From LSUCC0057 sp048549915 (GTDB taxonomy: Bacteria; Pseudomonadota; Gammaproteobacteria; Pseudomonadales; Porticoccaceae), in NCBI GenBank assembly GCA_048549915.1, contig JBLYYE010000016.1:1-64000 (forward strand): a stretch of DNA of 64,000 bases, in the 5' to 3' direction. Shown in pieces: positions 1-9,131 of the stretch; the stretch's first letter is position 1; every line of letters begins with the position of its first letter. The notes under the pieces were generated by a model. That model was not told where the DNA came from. It saw only the letters and a list, made by a program, of their open reading frames with translations, and searched no databases. Position numbers and translations under genes: made by a program.

Positions 1-168
1 GGGGTGTTGGCCAGTCGCGAAGTCCTTGAGCCGATACTTTTTACCCGGCCTCGCTGCGTGAGAGCTGTTGTGCACGTCCGCTCGACGGAAAGCCTGAAGC
101 ACTCCCTGCGTCGCCCCCTTGAACCTTTCGGTTCAAGGCCATGTTGACAGCGGCACCTTGGGCTCTAC
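1..168 (+). ncRNA. ssrS: 6S RNA (5' end cut by window edge)
   Basis: 6S RNA binds sigma70 RNA polymerase and mimics an open promoter. Near the start the window reads ggccagtcgc then ccttgagccgatact, which matches the conserved 5' arm of 6S RNA (E. coli has ggccagtcccctgagccgat). The 3' half has the conserved ccttgaac ... gttcaagg hairpin followed by a gcggcacct end. The gene just downstream is the 5-formyl-THF cyclo-ligase gene, the standard partner of ssrS in gammaproteobacteria, where both are usually on one transcript. About 15-20 bases of the 5' end seem to lie outside the window. The 3' end near 168 is estimated from homology. Confidence 0.9.
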
Positions 169-189
169 TCTCTAAATCCCGAATCTACT

Positions 190-765
190 ATGGCTACTGA
201 CACCCTGCGCACAGCGTTGCGCAACCAACGCCGCACTCTCTCTGATAAGGAGCAGCGCGCAGCCGCTCAGGCCGTGGCAAAACAGCTCGATCAACAGACC
301 TGGTTTCACTCAGCCAAGCTGCTCGCACTCTACAGCGCGAGTGATGGCGAGATCTCCACCCATCCTCTTTTTCAAAGCTGTACAGCTCGCGGCAGTGCGT
401 GTTTGCTGCCGATTATTGAACCGCAACGACAGATGCGTTGGGCGCTGTGGGGCAAAAAATCGGCTCTTGTCGCCAACCGCTATGGCATTCTCGAACCCGC
501 CTCACCGCGCTCATATGCTTCATTGCAAAGCTGTCAGGTGATCGTTGTACCGCTCGTCGGCTTTGATCGCAGCGGCAATCGCATCGGCATGGGGGCTGGC
601 TACTACGACCGCGCGCTAGCCGATTTCGATAGCCAGCGCCGCACAGTTTTTGTCGGGCTCGCCCACAGCTGCCAAGAAGTTGCTAAAATCACCCCCCAAG
701 CGTGGGATATCCCACTCGACTACATCGCTACAGAACGTGAGCTAATATGCGCAAAACCAAAATAA
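190..765 (+). CDS. fthC: 5-formyltetrahydrofolate cyclo-ligase
   Basis: This enzyme (YgfA/FthC, also called methenyl-THF synthetase) uses ATP to convert 5-formyl-THF to 5,10-methenyl-THF in the cytoplasm. The 191-residue length is usual for the family. The C-terminal signature GMGAGYYDR lies at residues 133-141, and the N-terminal R-x-x-L-R-x-Q-R region is also typical. It lies 20 bases after the 6S RNA and is probably co-transcribed with it. The last 19 bases overlap the start of pyk in another frame, so translation may be coupled. No strong ribosome binding site is visible before the ATG. Confidence 0.95.
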   Translation: MATDTLRTALRNQRRTLSDKEQRAAAQAVAKQLDQQTWFHSAKLLALYSASDGEISTHPLFQSCTARGSACLLPIIEPQRQMRWALWGKKSALVANRYGILEPASPRSYASLQSCQVIVVPLVGFDRSGNRIGMGAGYYDRALADFDSQRRTVFVGLAHSCQEVAKITPQAWDIPLDYIATERELICAKPK

Positions 766-2192
766 TCTGCACGATCGGACCGGCTTCAAAAAGCTTTGAT
801 ATGTTGGAAAAACTGGCCAAAGCCGGCATGAACGTAGCCCGCCTAAATATGTCTCACGGCGACCACGAGTCACACGCTAAAGTGATTAAGGCAATCCGCA
901 CTCTCAACCGTAAACTGCACCACCCGATTGCGATTTTGCTCGACACCCAGGGGCCTGAGATCCGCACTGGCGATATTGCCGATGAACTACACCTGCGCGC
1001 CGGCGATACCATTTCGGTCGTCGCCCGCGGTGAAGAAGATGTCGAGGCCTCCTCTATTCGCATCAATTACGACGACCTGATCAACGACGTCAATGTCGGC
1101 GACATCATCACTGTCGACAACGGCCTAATCAACTTAGAAGTGCTGAGTAAAGAAGAGCGGGTCATGCAGTGCACCGTGATAGACGGCGGCTTGCTTAAAA
1201 GCCGACGCCACGTCAACTTGCCCGGCATTCGTGTCAACCTGCCGGCAATTACCGAGAAGGATCGTCGCGATATCGCCTTTGCCGTTGATCAAGAGGTCGA
1301 TTTCATTGCCCTCTCTTTTGTTCGCGAAGCTAAAGATGTGCTTGAACTGCGCGAGCTGCTTGGCAGTAAAGCAGACAAAATTAAGGCGATCGCCAAACTC
1401 GAAGACCAAGAGGCGATTAAAAATATGCAAGAGATTGTCGATGTCGCCGACGGCATTATGGTGGCGCGCGGCGACCTCGGCGTGGAGATACCGCTCGAGC
1501 ATCTACCGCGCGTGCAGCGCCGTATTATCCGCAGCTGTGCCGAAAAAGGACGACGCGTGATTGTCGCCACGCACATGCTGGAGTCGATGATCGACAACCC
1601 GATGCCAACGCGCGCTGAAGTCACCGATGTCGCCAATGCGGTCTATGAAGAGGCCGACGCGATTATGCTCTCCGGCGAGACCACCATCGGCAAATACCCC
1701 ATTAAGTGCGTTGAAATCCTCGATCGCATTGCCCGCTCCACCGAGAATAGTCGCGGCTTGCGCTTTACCGATAAACTCGAAGGGAACCACGATAAACAGC
1801 AAATTGCACAAGCGGCGGTCAACTTAGCCGAGTCGATTGCAGCAAAAGCGATCATCGTGCCGACCCGGCGCGGACGCATGGCCGATCTAGTGACCAACTG
1901 CCATCCGCAGCAGTCGATTATCTGCGCATTCACCAACGACAGCCGCACACGCCGCCAACTAGTGCTCAACCGCAACGTGCTCAGCTATCGCATTAACTTC
2001 AGTTCAGACCCAGAAAAAACTCTCGGTACCGCCGCGGCAATTATGATGCAGCGCGACGAGTTCAGCCCTGAGGATCGCGTAGTAGTGATCTCCGATGCAC
2101 TCGCAGGCACCGGCGTCGAGGCGATTCAGATCCGTCGACTGGGCGATCTAAACCACCACGAAGCCGATCCTGCGCCGATCGATAGCGACTGA
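747..2192 (+). CDS. pyk: Pyruvate kinase
   Basis: Pyruvate kinase makes ATP and pyruvate from phosphoenolpyruvate and ADP, the last step of glycolysis. At 481 residues it has the normal bacterial length. Visible motifs are RLNMSHGD (residues 32-39), the catalytic-lysine region AKLEDQEA (Lys217, Glu219) and MVARGDLGVE (238-247). The C-terminal allosteric domain is complete, and it lacks the extra PEP-utiliser domain seen in some family members. It starts inside the end of the cyclo-ligase gene and ends convergently 9 bases from ilvA, with no clear terminator in between. Sequence alone does not separate the type I (PykF) and type II (PykA) isozymes. Confidence 0.96.
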   Translation: MRKTKIICTIGPASKSFDMLEKLAKAGMNVARLNMSHGDHESHAKVIKAIRTLNRKLHHPIAILLDTQGPEIRTGDIADELHLRAGDTISVVARGEEDVEASSIRINYDDLINDVNVGDIITVDNGLINLEVLSKEERVMQCTVIDGGLLKSRRHVNLPGIRVNLPAITEKDRRDIAFAVDQEVDFIALSFVREAKDVLELRELLGSKADKIKAIAKLEDQEAIKNMQEIVDVADGIMVARGDLGVEIPLEHLPRVQRRIIRSCAEKGRRVIVATHMLESMIDNPMPTRAEVTDVANAVYEEADAIMLSGETTIGKYPIKCVEILDRIARSTENSRGLRFTDKLEGNHDKQQIAQAAVNLAESIAAKAIIVPTRRGRMADLVTNCHPQQSIICAFTNDSRTRRQLVLNRNVLSYRINFSSDPEKTLGTAAAIMMQRDEFSPEDRVVVISDALAGTGVEAIQIRRLGDLNHHEADPAPIDSD

Positions 2193-2201
2193 GCTAGAGC
2201 G

Positions 2202-3725
2202 TCAGTGACTTAAAAAGAACTGGCAGGCTGGATTGTCCGTCTCGTTGGTCCACGGGTAACCGATACCGTCGAGAAACTTCGACAGCGCTTTGAGCTCGCT
2301 GCGCTCTGCTTGCATGGCCACCAACACACGGCCATAGGCGGCGCCGTGGTTGCGGTAGTGAAACATAGAGATATTCCACTGACCGCCGAGCTGATTGAGA
2401 AAATTCGACAGCGCGCCGGGGCGCTCAGGGAACTCAAACGAGAACACCAACTCACTGCCGGCCTGCGGTGCTTGGCCACCAACCATGTGGCGAATGTGTG
2501 CCTTGGCGATGTCGTTGTCGGTGAGATCGGTCGCGGTGTACCCCGAAGCAACCAGTTCGCCGACTAACGCTTCGCGATCGCTGTCGCCACTCACTTGCAC
2601 ACCGACAAAAATGTTCGCGGCGCGCTCGCTGGCAAAGCGGTAGTTAAACTCGGTGACATTGCGCTTGTGCAGGGCGCGACAAAATGCGCGAAAACTCCCC
2701 GGCCGCTCGTCGATAGTTACGGCCAGTATCGCTTCGCGCTTCTCGCCCACCTCTGTGCGCTCGGAGATGTAGCGCAGCCTATCAAAGTTGATATTGGCAC
2801 CGGAGTTGATCGCCACCAGCACTTGGCCGCTGACACCCTGTTGCTCTACATATTTTTTCATACCAGCCACCGCTAAAGCGCCAGAGGGTTCACTGATAGA
2901 GCGACTGTCGTCATAAATATCTTTGATTGCCGCACAGATCTCATCGGTGCTCACCGTCACCACGGAGTGGACGGTATCGCGCATCACTTTGAAGTTCTCT
3001 TTGCCGACCTGTGCCACCGCAGTGCCGTCGGCAAAAATACCCACCTCGGGCAACTTCACACGCCGACCAGCATTCATCGCCGCCTCTAAACAGGCGGCAT
3101 CAGCGGGCTCAACCGCAATCACTTTGACTTCGGGGCGGACAAAATTGACGTAAGCGGCAATACCGGCGCACAGGCCGCCACCGCCCACCGGAACAAAAAT
3201 CGCATCAAGATCCCCAGGCAGTTGGCGCAAAATCTCCATACCACAGGTGCCCTGCCCGGCTATGACATCGGGATCGTCGAACGGGTGGATATAAACCAAG
3301 CCCTTTTCAGCCACCAGCTGCTGCGCATGGGCGGCAGCGGCATCGTAATTATCACCAATCAACACCACCTTAGCGCCGCGGCTGCGCACGGCATCGACCT
3401 TAATCGCGGGAGTGGTTTTGGGCATCACAATGGTCGCTTTAACACCCAGCGTTTTAGCGCCAAGCGCCAAGCCCTGTGCGTGATTGCCGGCAGAGGCGGC
3501 AATCACGCCGGTGGCGCGCTCGGCGTCGCTCAACTGCAAAAGCCGGTTGTAGGCGCCGCGACATTTAAACGAAAATACCGGCTGCAGATCCTCTCGCTTG
3601 AACAGCACCTGATTGTTGAGCCGCTTCGAGAGCCGCGGTGCCGTGTCGATAGGCGTCTCGACAACGAGATCGTAAACCCGCGCAGAGAGTATTTTTTTGA
3701 CGTAACTATCGCTGTGTTTTGACAT
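2202..3725 (-). CDS. ilvA: Biosynthetic threonine ammonia-lyase (threonine deaminase)
   Basis: Deaminates L-threonine to 2-oxobutanoate, the first step towards isoleucine. PLP would bind Lys54 in FSFKCRGAYN; the phosphate-binding tetraglycine GGGGLCAG is at about 181-188. The C-terminal third carries two ACT-like regulatory domains (starting near VGEKREAILAV and GSELVFSFEFPERPG), as expected of the isoleucine-inhibited biosynthetic enzyme rather than the catabolic TdcB. I place the start at the ATG of MSKHSDSYV (507 aa), because the longer frame would begin at a TTG without a binding site. The gene is divergent from rpiA, as in Pseudomonas. A short inverted repeat (gcgctatctagcgc, 3736-3749) lies just upstream. 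Confidence 0.95.
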   Translation of the reverse strand: MSKHSDSYVKKILSARVYDLVVETPIDTAPRLSKRLNNQVLFKREDLQPVFSFKCRGAYNRLLQLSDAERATGVIAASAGNHAQGLALGAKTLGVKATIVMPKTTPAIKVDAVRSRGAKVVLIGDNYDAAAAHAQQLVAEKGLVYIHPFDDPDVIAGQGTCGMEILRQLPGDLDAIFVPVGGGGLCAGIAAYVNFVRPEVKVIAVEPADAACLEAAMNAGRRVKLPEVGIFADGTAVAQVGKENFKVMRDTVHSVVTVSTDEICAAIKDIYDDSRSISEPSGALAVAGMKKYVEQQGVSGQVLVAINSGANINFDRLRYISERTEVGEKREAILAVTIDERPGSFRAFCRALHKRNVTEFNYRFASERAANIFVGVQVSGDSDREALVGELVASGYTATDLTDNDIAKAHIRHMVGGQAPQAGSELVFSFEFPERPGALSNFLNQLGGQWNISMFHYRNHGAAYGRVLVAMQAERSELKALSKFLDGIGYPWTNETDNPACQFFLSH

Positions 3726-3902
3726 GTTTTTTCCCGCGCTATCTAGCGCTTTCAACTGTTCGGTCGCAGTGCGCCACTCAAGGTCGCAATGTTACGGACA
3801 ACCGCGCGACTTGGCCAGCGACAGTTGTTCTCCATAACCACTGCAGCTGAGTGTCCAAGCGATTATACTGCACGCCTATCTAGACCTTGTGAGGAGCAAC
3901 GC

Positions 3903-4577
3903 GTGACCCAAGACCAACTCAAAGCCGCGGTGGCTGCCGCCGCCGTAGAAACTGTACTACCCATGCTCGACAGCGACACGATTATTGGCATCGGCACTGG
4001 CTCAACGGCCAATCTTTTCATCGATGCCCTAGCTGCACACAAATTCGATTTTGCCGCGGCAGTCGCCAGCTCAGAAGCCTCTGCCGAGCGCTTGCGCAGC
4101 CACGGCATTGAAGTCGTCGACCTCAACAGTGCCGGCCAGCTGGCGGTATATGTCGACGGTGCCGATGAGACTGATCCGCAACTTAATCTCATCAAGGGCG
4201 GCGGCGCCGCACTGACTCGCGAAAAAATTGTTACCGCGGCGTCGCGACAGTTTGTCTGCATTGCAGACGACAGCAAGTGGGTCGAGCATCTCGGTGAATT
4301 CCCACTACCGGTGGAGGTGATCCCGATGGCTCGCAGTTATGTTGCCCGCCAGCTGCTGGCAATGGGTGGCGATCCTGTGTGGCGCGAGGGCGTGGTGACC
4401 GACAACGGCAATGTCATTATCGACGTGTTCGGCCTCATGCCAATCCGCAAGCCAGCCCAGCTAGAGAGCGAGCTCAACCAAATTGCTGGCGTGGTCTGCA
4501 ACGGGTTGTTCGCACAGAGGCCTGCCGACTGTTTGCTGCTGGGCAGCCGCGACGGAGTAAAACAGATTACTCGCTAA
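3903..4577 (+). CDS. rpiA: Ribose-5-phosphate isomerase A
   Basis: Interconverts ribose 5-phosphate and ribulose 5-phosphate in the non-oxidative pentose phosphate pathway. Family motifs are GIGTGSTAN (29-37), DGADE (85-89) and KGGGAALTREK (98-108), which carry the active-site residues. A GTG start at 3903 is chosen because it follows a gaggagcaac binding site and gives 224 residues, close to the E. coli enzyme (219). The longer open frame back to 3789 has no support. The gene is divergent from ilvA and its end faces the LpoP-like gene only 3 bases away. Confidence 0.96.
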   Translation: MTQDQLKAAVAAAAVETVLPMLDSDTIIGIGTGSTANLFIDALAAHKFDFAAAVASSEASAERLRSHGIEVVDLNSAGQLAVYVDGADETDPQLNLIKGGGAALTREKIVTAASRQFVCIADDSKWVEHLGEFPLPVEVIPMARSYVARQLLAMGGDPVWREGVVTDNGNVIIDVFGLMPIRKPAQLESELNQIAGVVCNGLFAQRPADCLLLGSRDGVKQITR

Positions 4578-4580
4578 AAT

Positions 4581-5021
4581 CTAACGAGTGTTCGCAAGCC
4601 GCACCAACTGTTCTAGCTGCTCCGCTAGATCGCTCCCCACTGTGGCGTAGCTCAACCCCTGCGCCGCTATATTGGCTGCCAGTTGATGTTGGGCTAAACG
4701 GTAGTGAGCGGTGGCAATAATTAGGTACGCCTCCGGCTCGAAACGATCGAGCCGCTGAGCCCGTTCGGCACTACTCAGCGCGGCTCGCCACTGCTCTGCC
4801 TGCAAAAGCTCCCAGCTGCGGCGCAACAATTCAGACACCGCTCGCTCAACCCCAAGCGAGGGCGCGGTACTGATTGGCGCAATGGTTTCGCCGCCACTGG
4901 TGGTTGGCGGATCAGCACTCACCGCCGGTTCCTCAACTCGCTCTGCGGGTGGCCCTAAAGCTGAGCAAGCACTCAGTAGTGCGCTCAATATAACCACAGT
5001 GAGCAACTTAGAATTTTGCAT
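4581..5021 (-). CDS. LpoP-like TPR lipoprotein, probable PBP1b activator
   Basis: The 146-residue protein starts with a lipoprotein signal peptide ending in the lipobox LLSAC (Cys19). A Pro/Ser/Thr-rich linker follows, then a helical C-terminal part (about residues 60-145) that resembles tetratricopeptide repeats (SWELLQAEQWRAALSSAERA, then YLIIATAHYRLAQHQLAA). It lies 55 bases downstream of the PBP1b gene on the same strand, probably in one operon. In Pseudomonas a TPR lipoprotein, LpoP, encoded next to ponB activates PBP1b from the outer membrane. Position and architecture fit that role. Sequence similarity to LpoP was not tested. Confidence 0.65.
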   Translation of the reverse strand: MQNSKLLTVVILSALLSACSALGPPAERVEEPAVSADPPTTSGGETIAPISTAPSLGVERAVSELLRRSWELLQAEQWRAALSSAERAQRLDRFEPEAYLIIATAHYRLAQHQLAANIAAQGLSYATVGSDLAEQLEQLVRLANTR

Positions 5022-5076
5022 CTGTGTCTATCTTCTCCGATTCATCGATTTGCCTAGTTTAGCACTACAGCGGCTG

Positions 5077-7446
5077 CTAACGTCCGCGCCACCAGTCGCG
5101 CAGCGGCGCCAGCCAATCGTTGCGTTGTCGTTCGGCAGCCAGGCCACAGGCAGCCACACTCTCGGGCGCAGTGCCGCTGATATAAGGCAAGAAATAGCTG
5201 TCGGCACAGCCCTCAGCGCTAAGCTGTTGCGCAGGTAATTCAACCCAGCGATAGTCGACTCCGGGCGGGACTCCGAAGGCTAGCGGTTGCAAGCCTATCG
5301 CCTGCATGGTCTCGGCCCAGATCGGAAGCGCCCCCGTAGAACCGGTTATCGGCATGGCGCCATTATCGTCGCGCCCGACCCACACCACGCCCATAAAGTC
5401 TCCACCAAAACCGGCAAACCAACTGTCGCGGTTGTCATTTGTCGTGCCAGTTTTACCCGCACTAGCGATCTGGCGATCGAGCCAGCGATAGGCGCGCCGC
5501 CCTGTACCCTCGCGCATGACGCCTTGCAGAGCGTAGTGGAGCAGATGCATCACATCGCGGCCAAAGCGCTGCTGCGCGGAATAATCGTAACGGCGCAGCG
5601 GTTGCTGATCTGCGTCATAAACTTCTCGGATAGCGCGCAGTGGCGTAAAGAACCCCTCGGCGGCGATGGTTTGATAAAGCTGCGCAACCTCCATTGGGGT
5701 CAGCGCCAAACTGCCCAACAGCAGCGCTGGATGCGCTTCGGGTTCGCGCTCTAACCCGAGCCTGCGCAGCGTATCCAATACCTTATCGACACCTAACTCG
5801 AGACCTAGATTGGCCGCCGCTAAATTGTACGAACGGGCCAACGCTGAGAACAGGGGCAATTCGCCGTGGCTTTTTTTATCAAAGTTCTGCGGCTGCCATA
5901 GCTCCCCGCTGTCGGTCGTCAAAGTTATCGGACGGTCTGAGACTGGCGCCGCTAGAGTGTAGTTCTGAGAATCCTCCAGCGCTGTCAGATAAATGGCCGG
6001 CTTGATAGTCGAGCCTATCTGACGGCGCGCATCGAGTGCGCGATTAAAGCCCGCGTAGCCAGGCTGGCGATCACCGAGCAGAGCCACCACTTCACCGCTG
6101 GCAATCCTGACTACGGTTGCTGCGCTTTGCAGCGTATTGGCGTCAATCTTATAACTCTGTTCTAGCTGCTGCAGACGCTGGGCAGTCGCCCGCTCCAACT
6201 GGCCCTGCACCAGCGGGTCGAAGCTGGTAAAAATACGCAAGCCCTCGGCGCGCAGATCACTGTCGCGGTAATCCTGCTGCAACTGCTGTTTAACCCACTC
6301 TAAAAACGCCGGATAACGGTTGTAACTACTGCGTTCTGGCGGCACCACTGCCAGTGGCTGCTGTTGGGCGTGGGTCGCCGCAGCTTCTGTAACAACGCCC
6401 TCACGAGATAAAATAGACAAGACTAGATTGCGCCGCTGGAGTGCACGTTGCGGCTGTTTCCAAGGGTTGTACCACGAGGCGCCTTTGCCTACCGCGACCA
6501 GCAGTGCCATCTCTTCGAGCGCCAACTCAGAGACGGGCTTGGCAAAGTAGTGGCGCGCGGCGAGCCCGTATCCATGAATAGCGCGCTTACCCGCTTGGCC
6601 GAGATAGATTTCATTGATGTAGGCTTCAAGTATCTGCTTCTTGCTGTAGCGCCATTCCAGTAGCAGCGCCATCACCGCCTCGCGGAGCTTGCGCTCTAAT
6701 GTGCGCTCTGAACTGAGATAAAAGTTTTTCACCAGCTGCTGGGTGATGGTGCTTCCACCCTGTATACGCCCACCACTCAAATTGGTTTTTAGCGCGCGCA
6801 GAGTACCACTCACCGAGAGACCAAAATGGTTAAAAAATTGTCGATCTTCCACCGCCACTACCGCCTCAACTAACAACGCAGGGAGCTCTTCCAAGCGCAG
6901 CAGTTCGCGATCTTCATAGTGCGCAGGGTAGATGCCGCCGATACGTATCGGCTCGAGGCGCAACAGGTGCAGCGGCTGGTCGGAATCGACTTGAGCTAAA
7001 GCTTCGATTCGCTGATCGGCCACCACATTTAAAAGACGAGCAGGTTCAACCCCATCGGTAAAAGTGAAGCTTCGACTGTATAGCTCAAAGTGGCTAGCGC
7101 GGCGGCGGTATTGTCCGGGGCCGCTGATCTGCTCAACAGCTCGGTAACCTAATTGCTCAAGTTCTTCTTGCAACGCCTGCGCAGTGATCGGCGCGCCGAC
7201 ATAAAGTTCCAGTGAACGCGCGTAAACATGCGCTGGCAGCGCCCACTTGCGCCCCTCAAAAGTAGTGCGGACTTGGCTGTCCAACAGCAACAAAATGGTT
7301 ACAAAAACGCTAAGGGTTAGAAGCACCAGTCCTTTTCCGAGCTGCCACCACGGGCTGGCTGTACGTCTTTTAGGTCTCAAACTACTTCTCGCATTGTAAT
7401 TGCCATTACCCTTTACAGTGGTCTCTCTGTGCGCAAGCCTTCTCAT
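5077..7446 (-). CDS. mrcB: Penicillin-binding protein 1B (bifunctional peptidoglycan synthase)
   Basis: Class A PBP that polymerises lipid II and cross-links the glycan strands, anchored in the inner membrane. In order: a basic cytoplasmic N-terminus, one membrane helix (GLVLLTLSVFVTILLLL), a UB2H-like region, the GT51 glycosyltransferase (EDRQFFNHFG, GGSTITQQLVKN, RKLREAVMALLLE, EAYINEIYLGQ) and the transpeptidase with catalytic GSTIKP, SYN and KTGT boxes. Length (789 aa from the ATG at 7446) fits PBP1b. The start is uncertain: there is no clear binding site, and a 16-base palindrome overlaps this ATG. A TTG nearer the membrane helix is an alternative. It is divergent from the PfkB-family kinase and upstream of the LpoP-like lipoprotein. 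Confidence 0.95.
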   Translation of the reverse strand: MRRLAHRETTVKGNGNYNARSSLRPKRRTASPWWQLGKGLVLLTLSVFVTILLLLDSQVRTTFEGRKWALPAHVYARSLELYVGAPITAQALQEELEQLGYRAVEQISGPGQYRRRASHFELYSRSFTFTDGVEPARLLNVVADQRIEALAQVDSDQPLHLLRLEPIRIGGIYPAHYEDRELLRLEELPALLVEAVVAVEDRQFFNHFGLSVSGTLRALKTNLSGGRIQGGSTITQQLVKNFYLSSERTLERKLREAVMALLLEWRYSKKQILEAYINEIYLGQAGKRAIHGYGLAARHYFAKPVSELALEEMALLVAVGKGASWYNPWKQPQRALQRRNLVLSILSREGVVTEAAATHAQQQPLAVVPPERSSYNRYPAFLEWVKQQLQQDYRDSDLRAEGLRIFTSFDPLVQGQLERATAQRLQQLEQSYKIDANTLQSAATVVRIASGEVVALLGDRQPGYAGFNRALDARRQIGSTIKPAIYLTALEDSQNYTLAAPVSDRPITLTTDSGELWQPQNFDKKSHGELPLFSALARSYNLAAANLGLELGVDKVLDTLRRLGLEREPEAHPALLLGSLALTPMEVAQLYQTIAAEGFFTPLRAIREVYDADQQPLRRYDYSAQQRFGRDVMHLLHYALQGVMREGTGRRAYRWLDRQIASAGKTGTTNDNRDSWFAGFGGDFMGVVWVGRDDNGAMPITGSTGALPIWAETMQAIGLQPLAFGVPPGVDYRWVELPAQQLSAEGCADSYFLPYISGTAPESVAACGLAAERQRNDWLAPLRDWWRGR

Positions 7447-7460
7447 TGCTGCGCAGCAAT
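7445..7460. promoter_or_regulatory. Perfect 16-base palindrome between mrcB and the PfkB kinase gene
   Basis: The sequence attgctgcgcagcaat is its own reverse complement. It lies between two divergent genes, next to a -10-like cataat (7463-7468) reading towards the kinase gene, and it overlaps the best mrcB start codon. It could be an operator or an mRNA hairpin over the mrcB start. No known regulator is recognised. Confidence 0.4.
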
Positions 7461-7496
7461 CGCATAATAACGCAACACGCACCCAGGACTTGTACC

Positions 7497-8498
7497 ATGA
7501 GCAAAAAATACCAACTCTACGCCCTTGGCAACGCACTCGTCGACACCGAAATCGAAGTCTCTGACAGCGACCTAGAACAACACGCTATCGACAAAGGCGT
7601 GATGACTCTAGTCGATGAACATCGCCAAGCTGAGCTCACCGCAGGGCTTAGCGAGCACCTCACCTTGAGCAAGCGCGCCTGTGGTGGATCGGCAGCCAAC
7701 ACCGCCATTGCACTCTCCCAATTTGGCAGCCGCGCTTTTTTCTCCTGCAATGTCGGCGATGATGACAACGGTGAGTTCTACCTTGAAGATCTTGCCGCCA
7801 ACGGCATCGATCACTGCGGGTCGAGCGGTCGAGATATCGGCACCACAGGGCGCTGCTTGGTTATGGTAACTCCAGACGCCGAGCGCACCATGAACTCTTA
7901 CCTGGGTGTCAGCGATCAACTGGATGAGAGCAATATCGATTTTACCGCTCTGGCAGCATCGGACTATCTCTATATAGAGGGCTACCTGGTCACCTCAGAA
8001 AAAAGTCGCGCCGCTGTGGCTCAGGCCCGCGAGTTTGCGATTGCCAATGGCGTCAAAATTGCGCTGAGCCTCTCCGATCCGGGCATCGTCGCCGGCTTCG
8101 GCGAGCAGCTGCGAGAGATGGCCGGCAACCAGATTGATCTGCTGTTTTGCAATGCGGCCGAGGCGATGCAGTGGACTCAAACAGAGGAGCTTGCGGCTGC
8201 TCTTGAAAAACTGCAGTGCGAGGTAAACAGCTTTGCTGTGACTAACGGCAGCAGTGGCGCCACCGTTTTCGATGGCTTTAACAACCACCATTGTGCAGCT
8301 CAAGCCGTGACCGCGATTGATACCAATGGTGCTGGCGACATGTTCGCCGGAGCTTACTTGCACGCACTCGCCAACGGATACAGTGCGCCTAAAGCTGGTC
8401 ACTTCGCCAACGTTGCCGCGAGCTGTGTGGTCAGCCAGTACGGACCGCGCTTACACAGTGCTGAATACCAACCGCTGCTACAGGCTCTAGAGGCCTAA
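7497..8498 (+). CDS. PfkB-family carbohydrate/nucleoside kinase (adenosine kinase-like)
   Basis: Ribokinase/PfkB-fold kinase of 333 residues. The N-terminal GGSAANTA motif (near residue 63) and the C-terminal DTNGAGD motif with the catalytic Asp, followed by MFAGAYLHAL, are both present, so it should be active. Proteobacterial members with this N-terminus (YALGNALVDTE) are often annotated as adenosine kinases, but substrate choice among adenosine, fructose and other sugars cannot be decided here. The ATG at 7497 is chosen because residue spacing to the first beta strand fits the family. The stop codon abuts the stop of the convergent copper-chaperone gene. Confidence 0.85.
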   Translation: MSKKYQLYALGNALVDTEIEVSDSDLEQHAIDKGVMTLVDEHRQAELTAGLSEHLTLSKRACGGSAANTAIALSQFGSRAFFSCNVGDDDNGEFYLEDLAANGIDHCGSSGRDIGTTGRCLVMVTPDAERTMNSYLGVSDQLDESNIDFTALAASDYLYIEGYLVTSEKSRAAVAQAREFAIANGVKIALSLSDPGIVAGFGEQLREMAGNQIDLLFCNAAEAMQWTQTEELAAALEKLQCEVNSFAVTNGSSGATVFDGFNNHHCAAQAVTAIDTNGAGDMFAGAYLHALANGYSAPKAGHFANVAASCVVSQYGPRLHSAEYQPLLQALEA

Positions 8499-8972
8499 TC
8501 AATGGTGGCTGTGATCGCCACCGCCGGAACTCGGCGCAGTGCGCCGCACGGGCAGTTCAGCTTTCACTACACCGCAGCTCGTCGCTAGCGCAATCTCTAT
8601 GCTCTCCAAGTGGCTGGCGTGCTCGCCGAGGCCAAACAGCATCAAGTGATTGCCCCCCGGCGCTAATAACAGCGCGTCGCCGGCGGCAATGGCTGGTTTC
8701 TGCATTGGCCGCATGCGCATCACACCCTCTTCTACCGACGTACTGTGCAGCTCGACTCGCTCGGCCTGAGGGCTGCTGACAGCCTCGATGGTACAGTCGA
8801 TGGCGGTGTGGTTGTTGAGTACCGCGAAACCGGCCGTAATCGTTTTACCCGGCGGCACAGCTCGGGCCCAACCCGCATCAACTGTAAGCGCGCCAGACTG
8901 ACTGCAACCCGCCAACAGTGCCGCCACAACTGAACAAGCTGCCGCTGTCATGAGAAATTTTTTGTTGCGCAT
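8499..8972 (-). CDS. PCu(A)C-type periplasmic copper chaperone lipoprotein
   Basis: The 157-residue protein has a signal peptide ending in lipobox LLAGC (Cys23), then a PCu(A)C domain. The Cu(I) ligands follow the classical pattern H-x10-M-x21-H-x-M: His76, Met87, His109 and Met111. The C-terminus ends in a His-rich tail (GGGDHSHH) that could add metal binding. Family members deliver copper to the CuA or CuB sites of cytochrome oxidase. No oxidase or Sco gene is nearby. A short GGCGC-GCAA-GCGCC hairpin lies upstream (8992-9005) in the region shared with dsbD. Confidence 0.9.
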   Translation of the reverse strand: MRNKKFLMTAAACSVVAALLAGCSQSGALTVDAGWARAVPPGKTITAGFAVLNNHTAIDCTIEAVSSPQAERVELHSTSVEEGVMRMRPMQKPAIAAGDALLLAPGGNHLMLFGLGEHASHLESIEIALATSCGVVKAELPVRRTAPSSGGGDHSHH

Positions 8973-9131
8973 AGATCACCTCTTTTTCATGGCGCGCAAG
9001 CGCCGCGATAATTTCTAGGTAGCTATCATAACTCACTTGGCGCACAGTGCGACTGCGCTCACCCAGCAGACAATCTCTGCTAAAGTAGCTATCTGCCCCA
9101 GCCGCACCTTTGGACACTTTGGAGCTTTACA

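Noticed and set aside
3222..3722. Open frame of 166 codons antisense to ilvA
   Set aside because: It lies wholly within ilvA on the other strand, has no binding site and no recognisable domain; ilvA motifs are intact.
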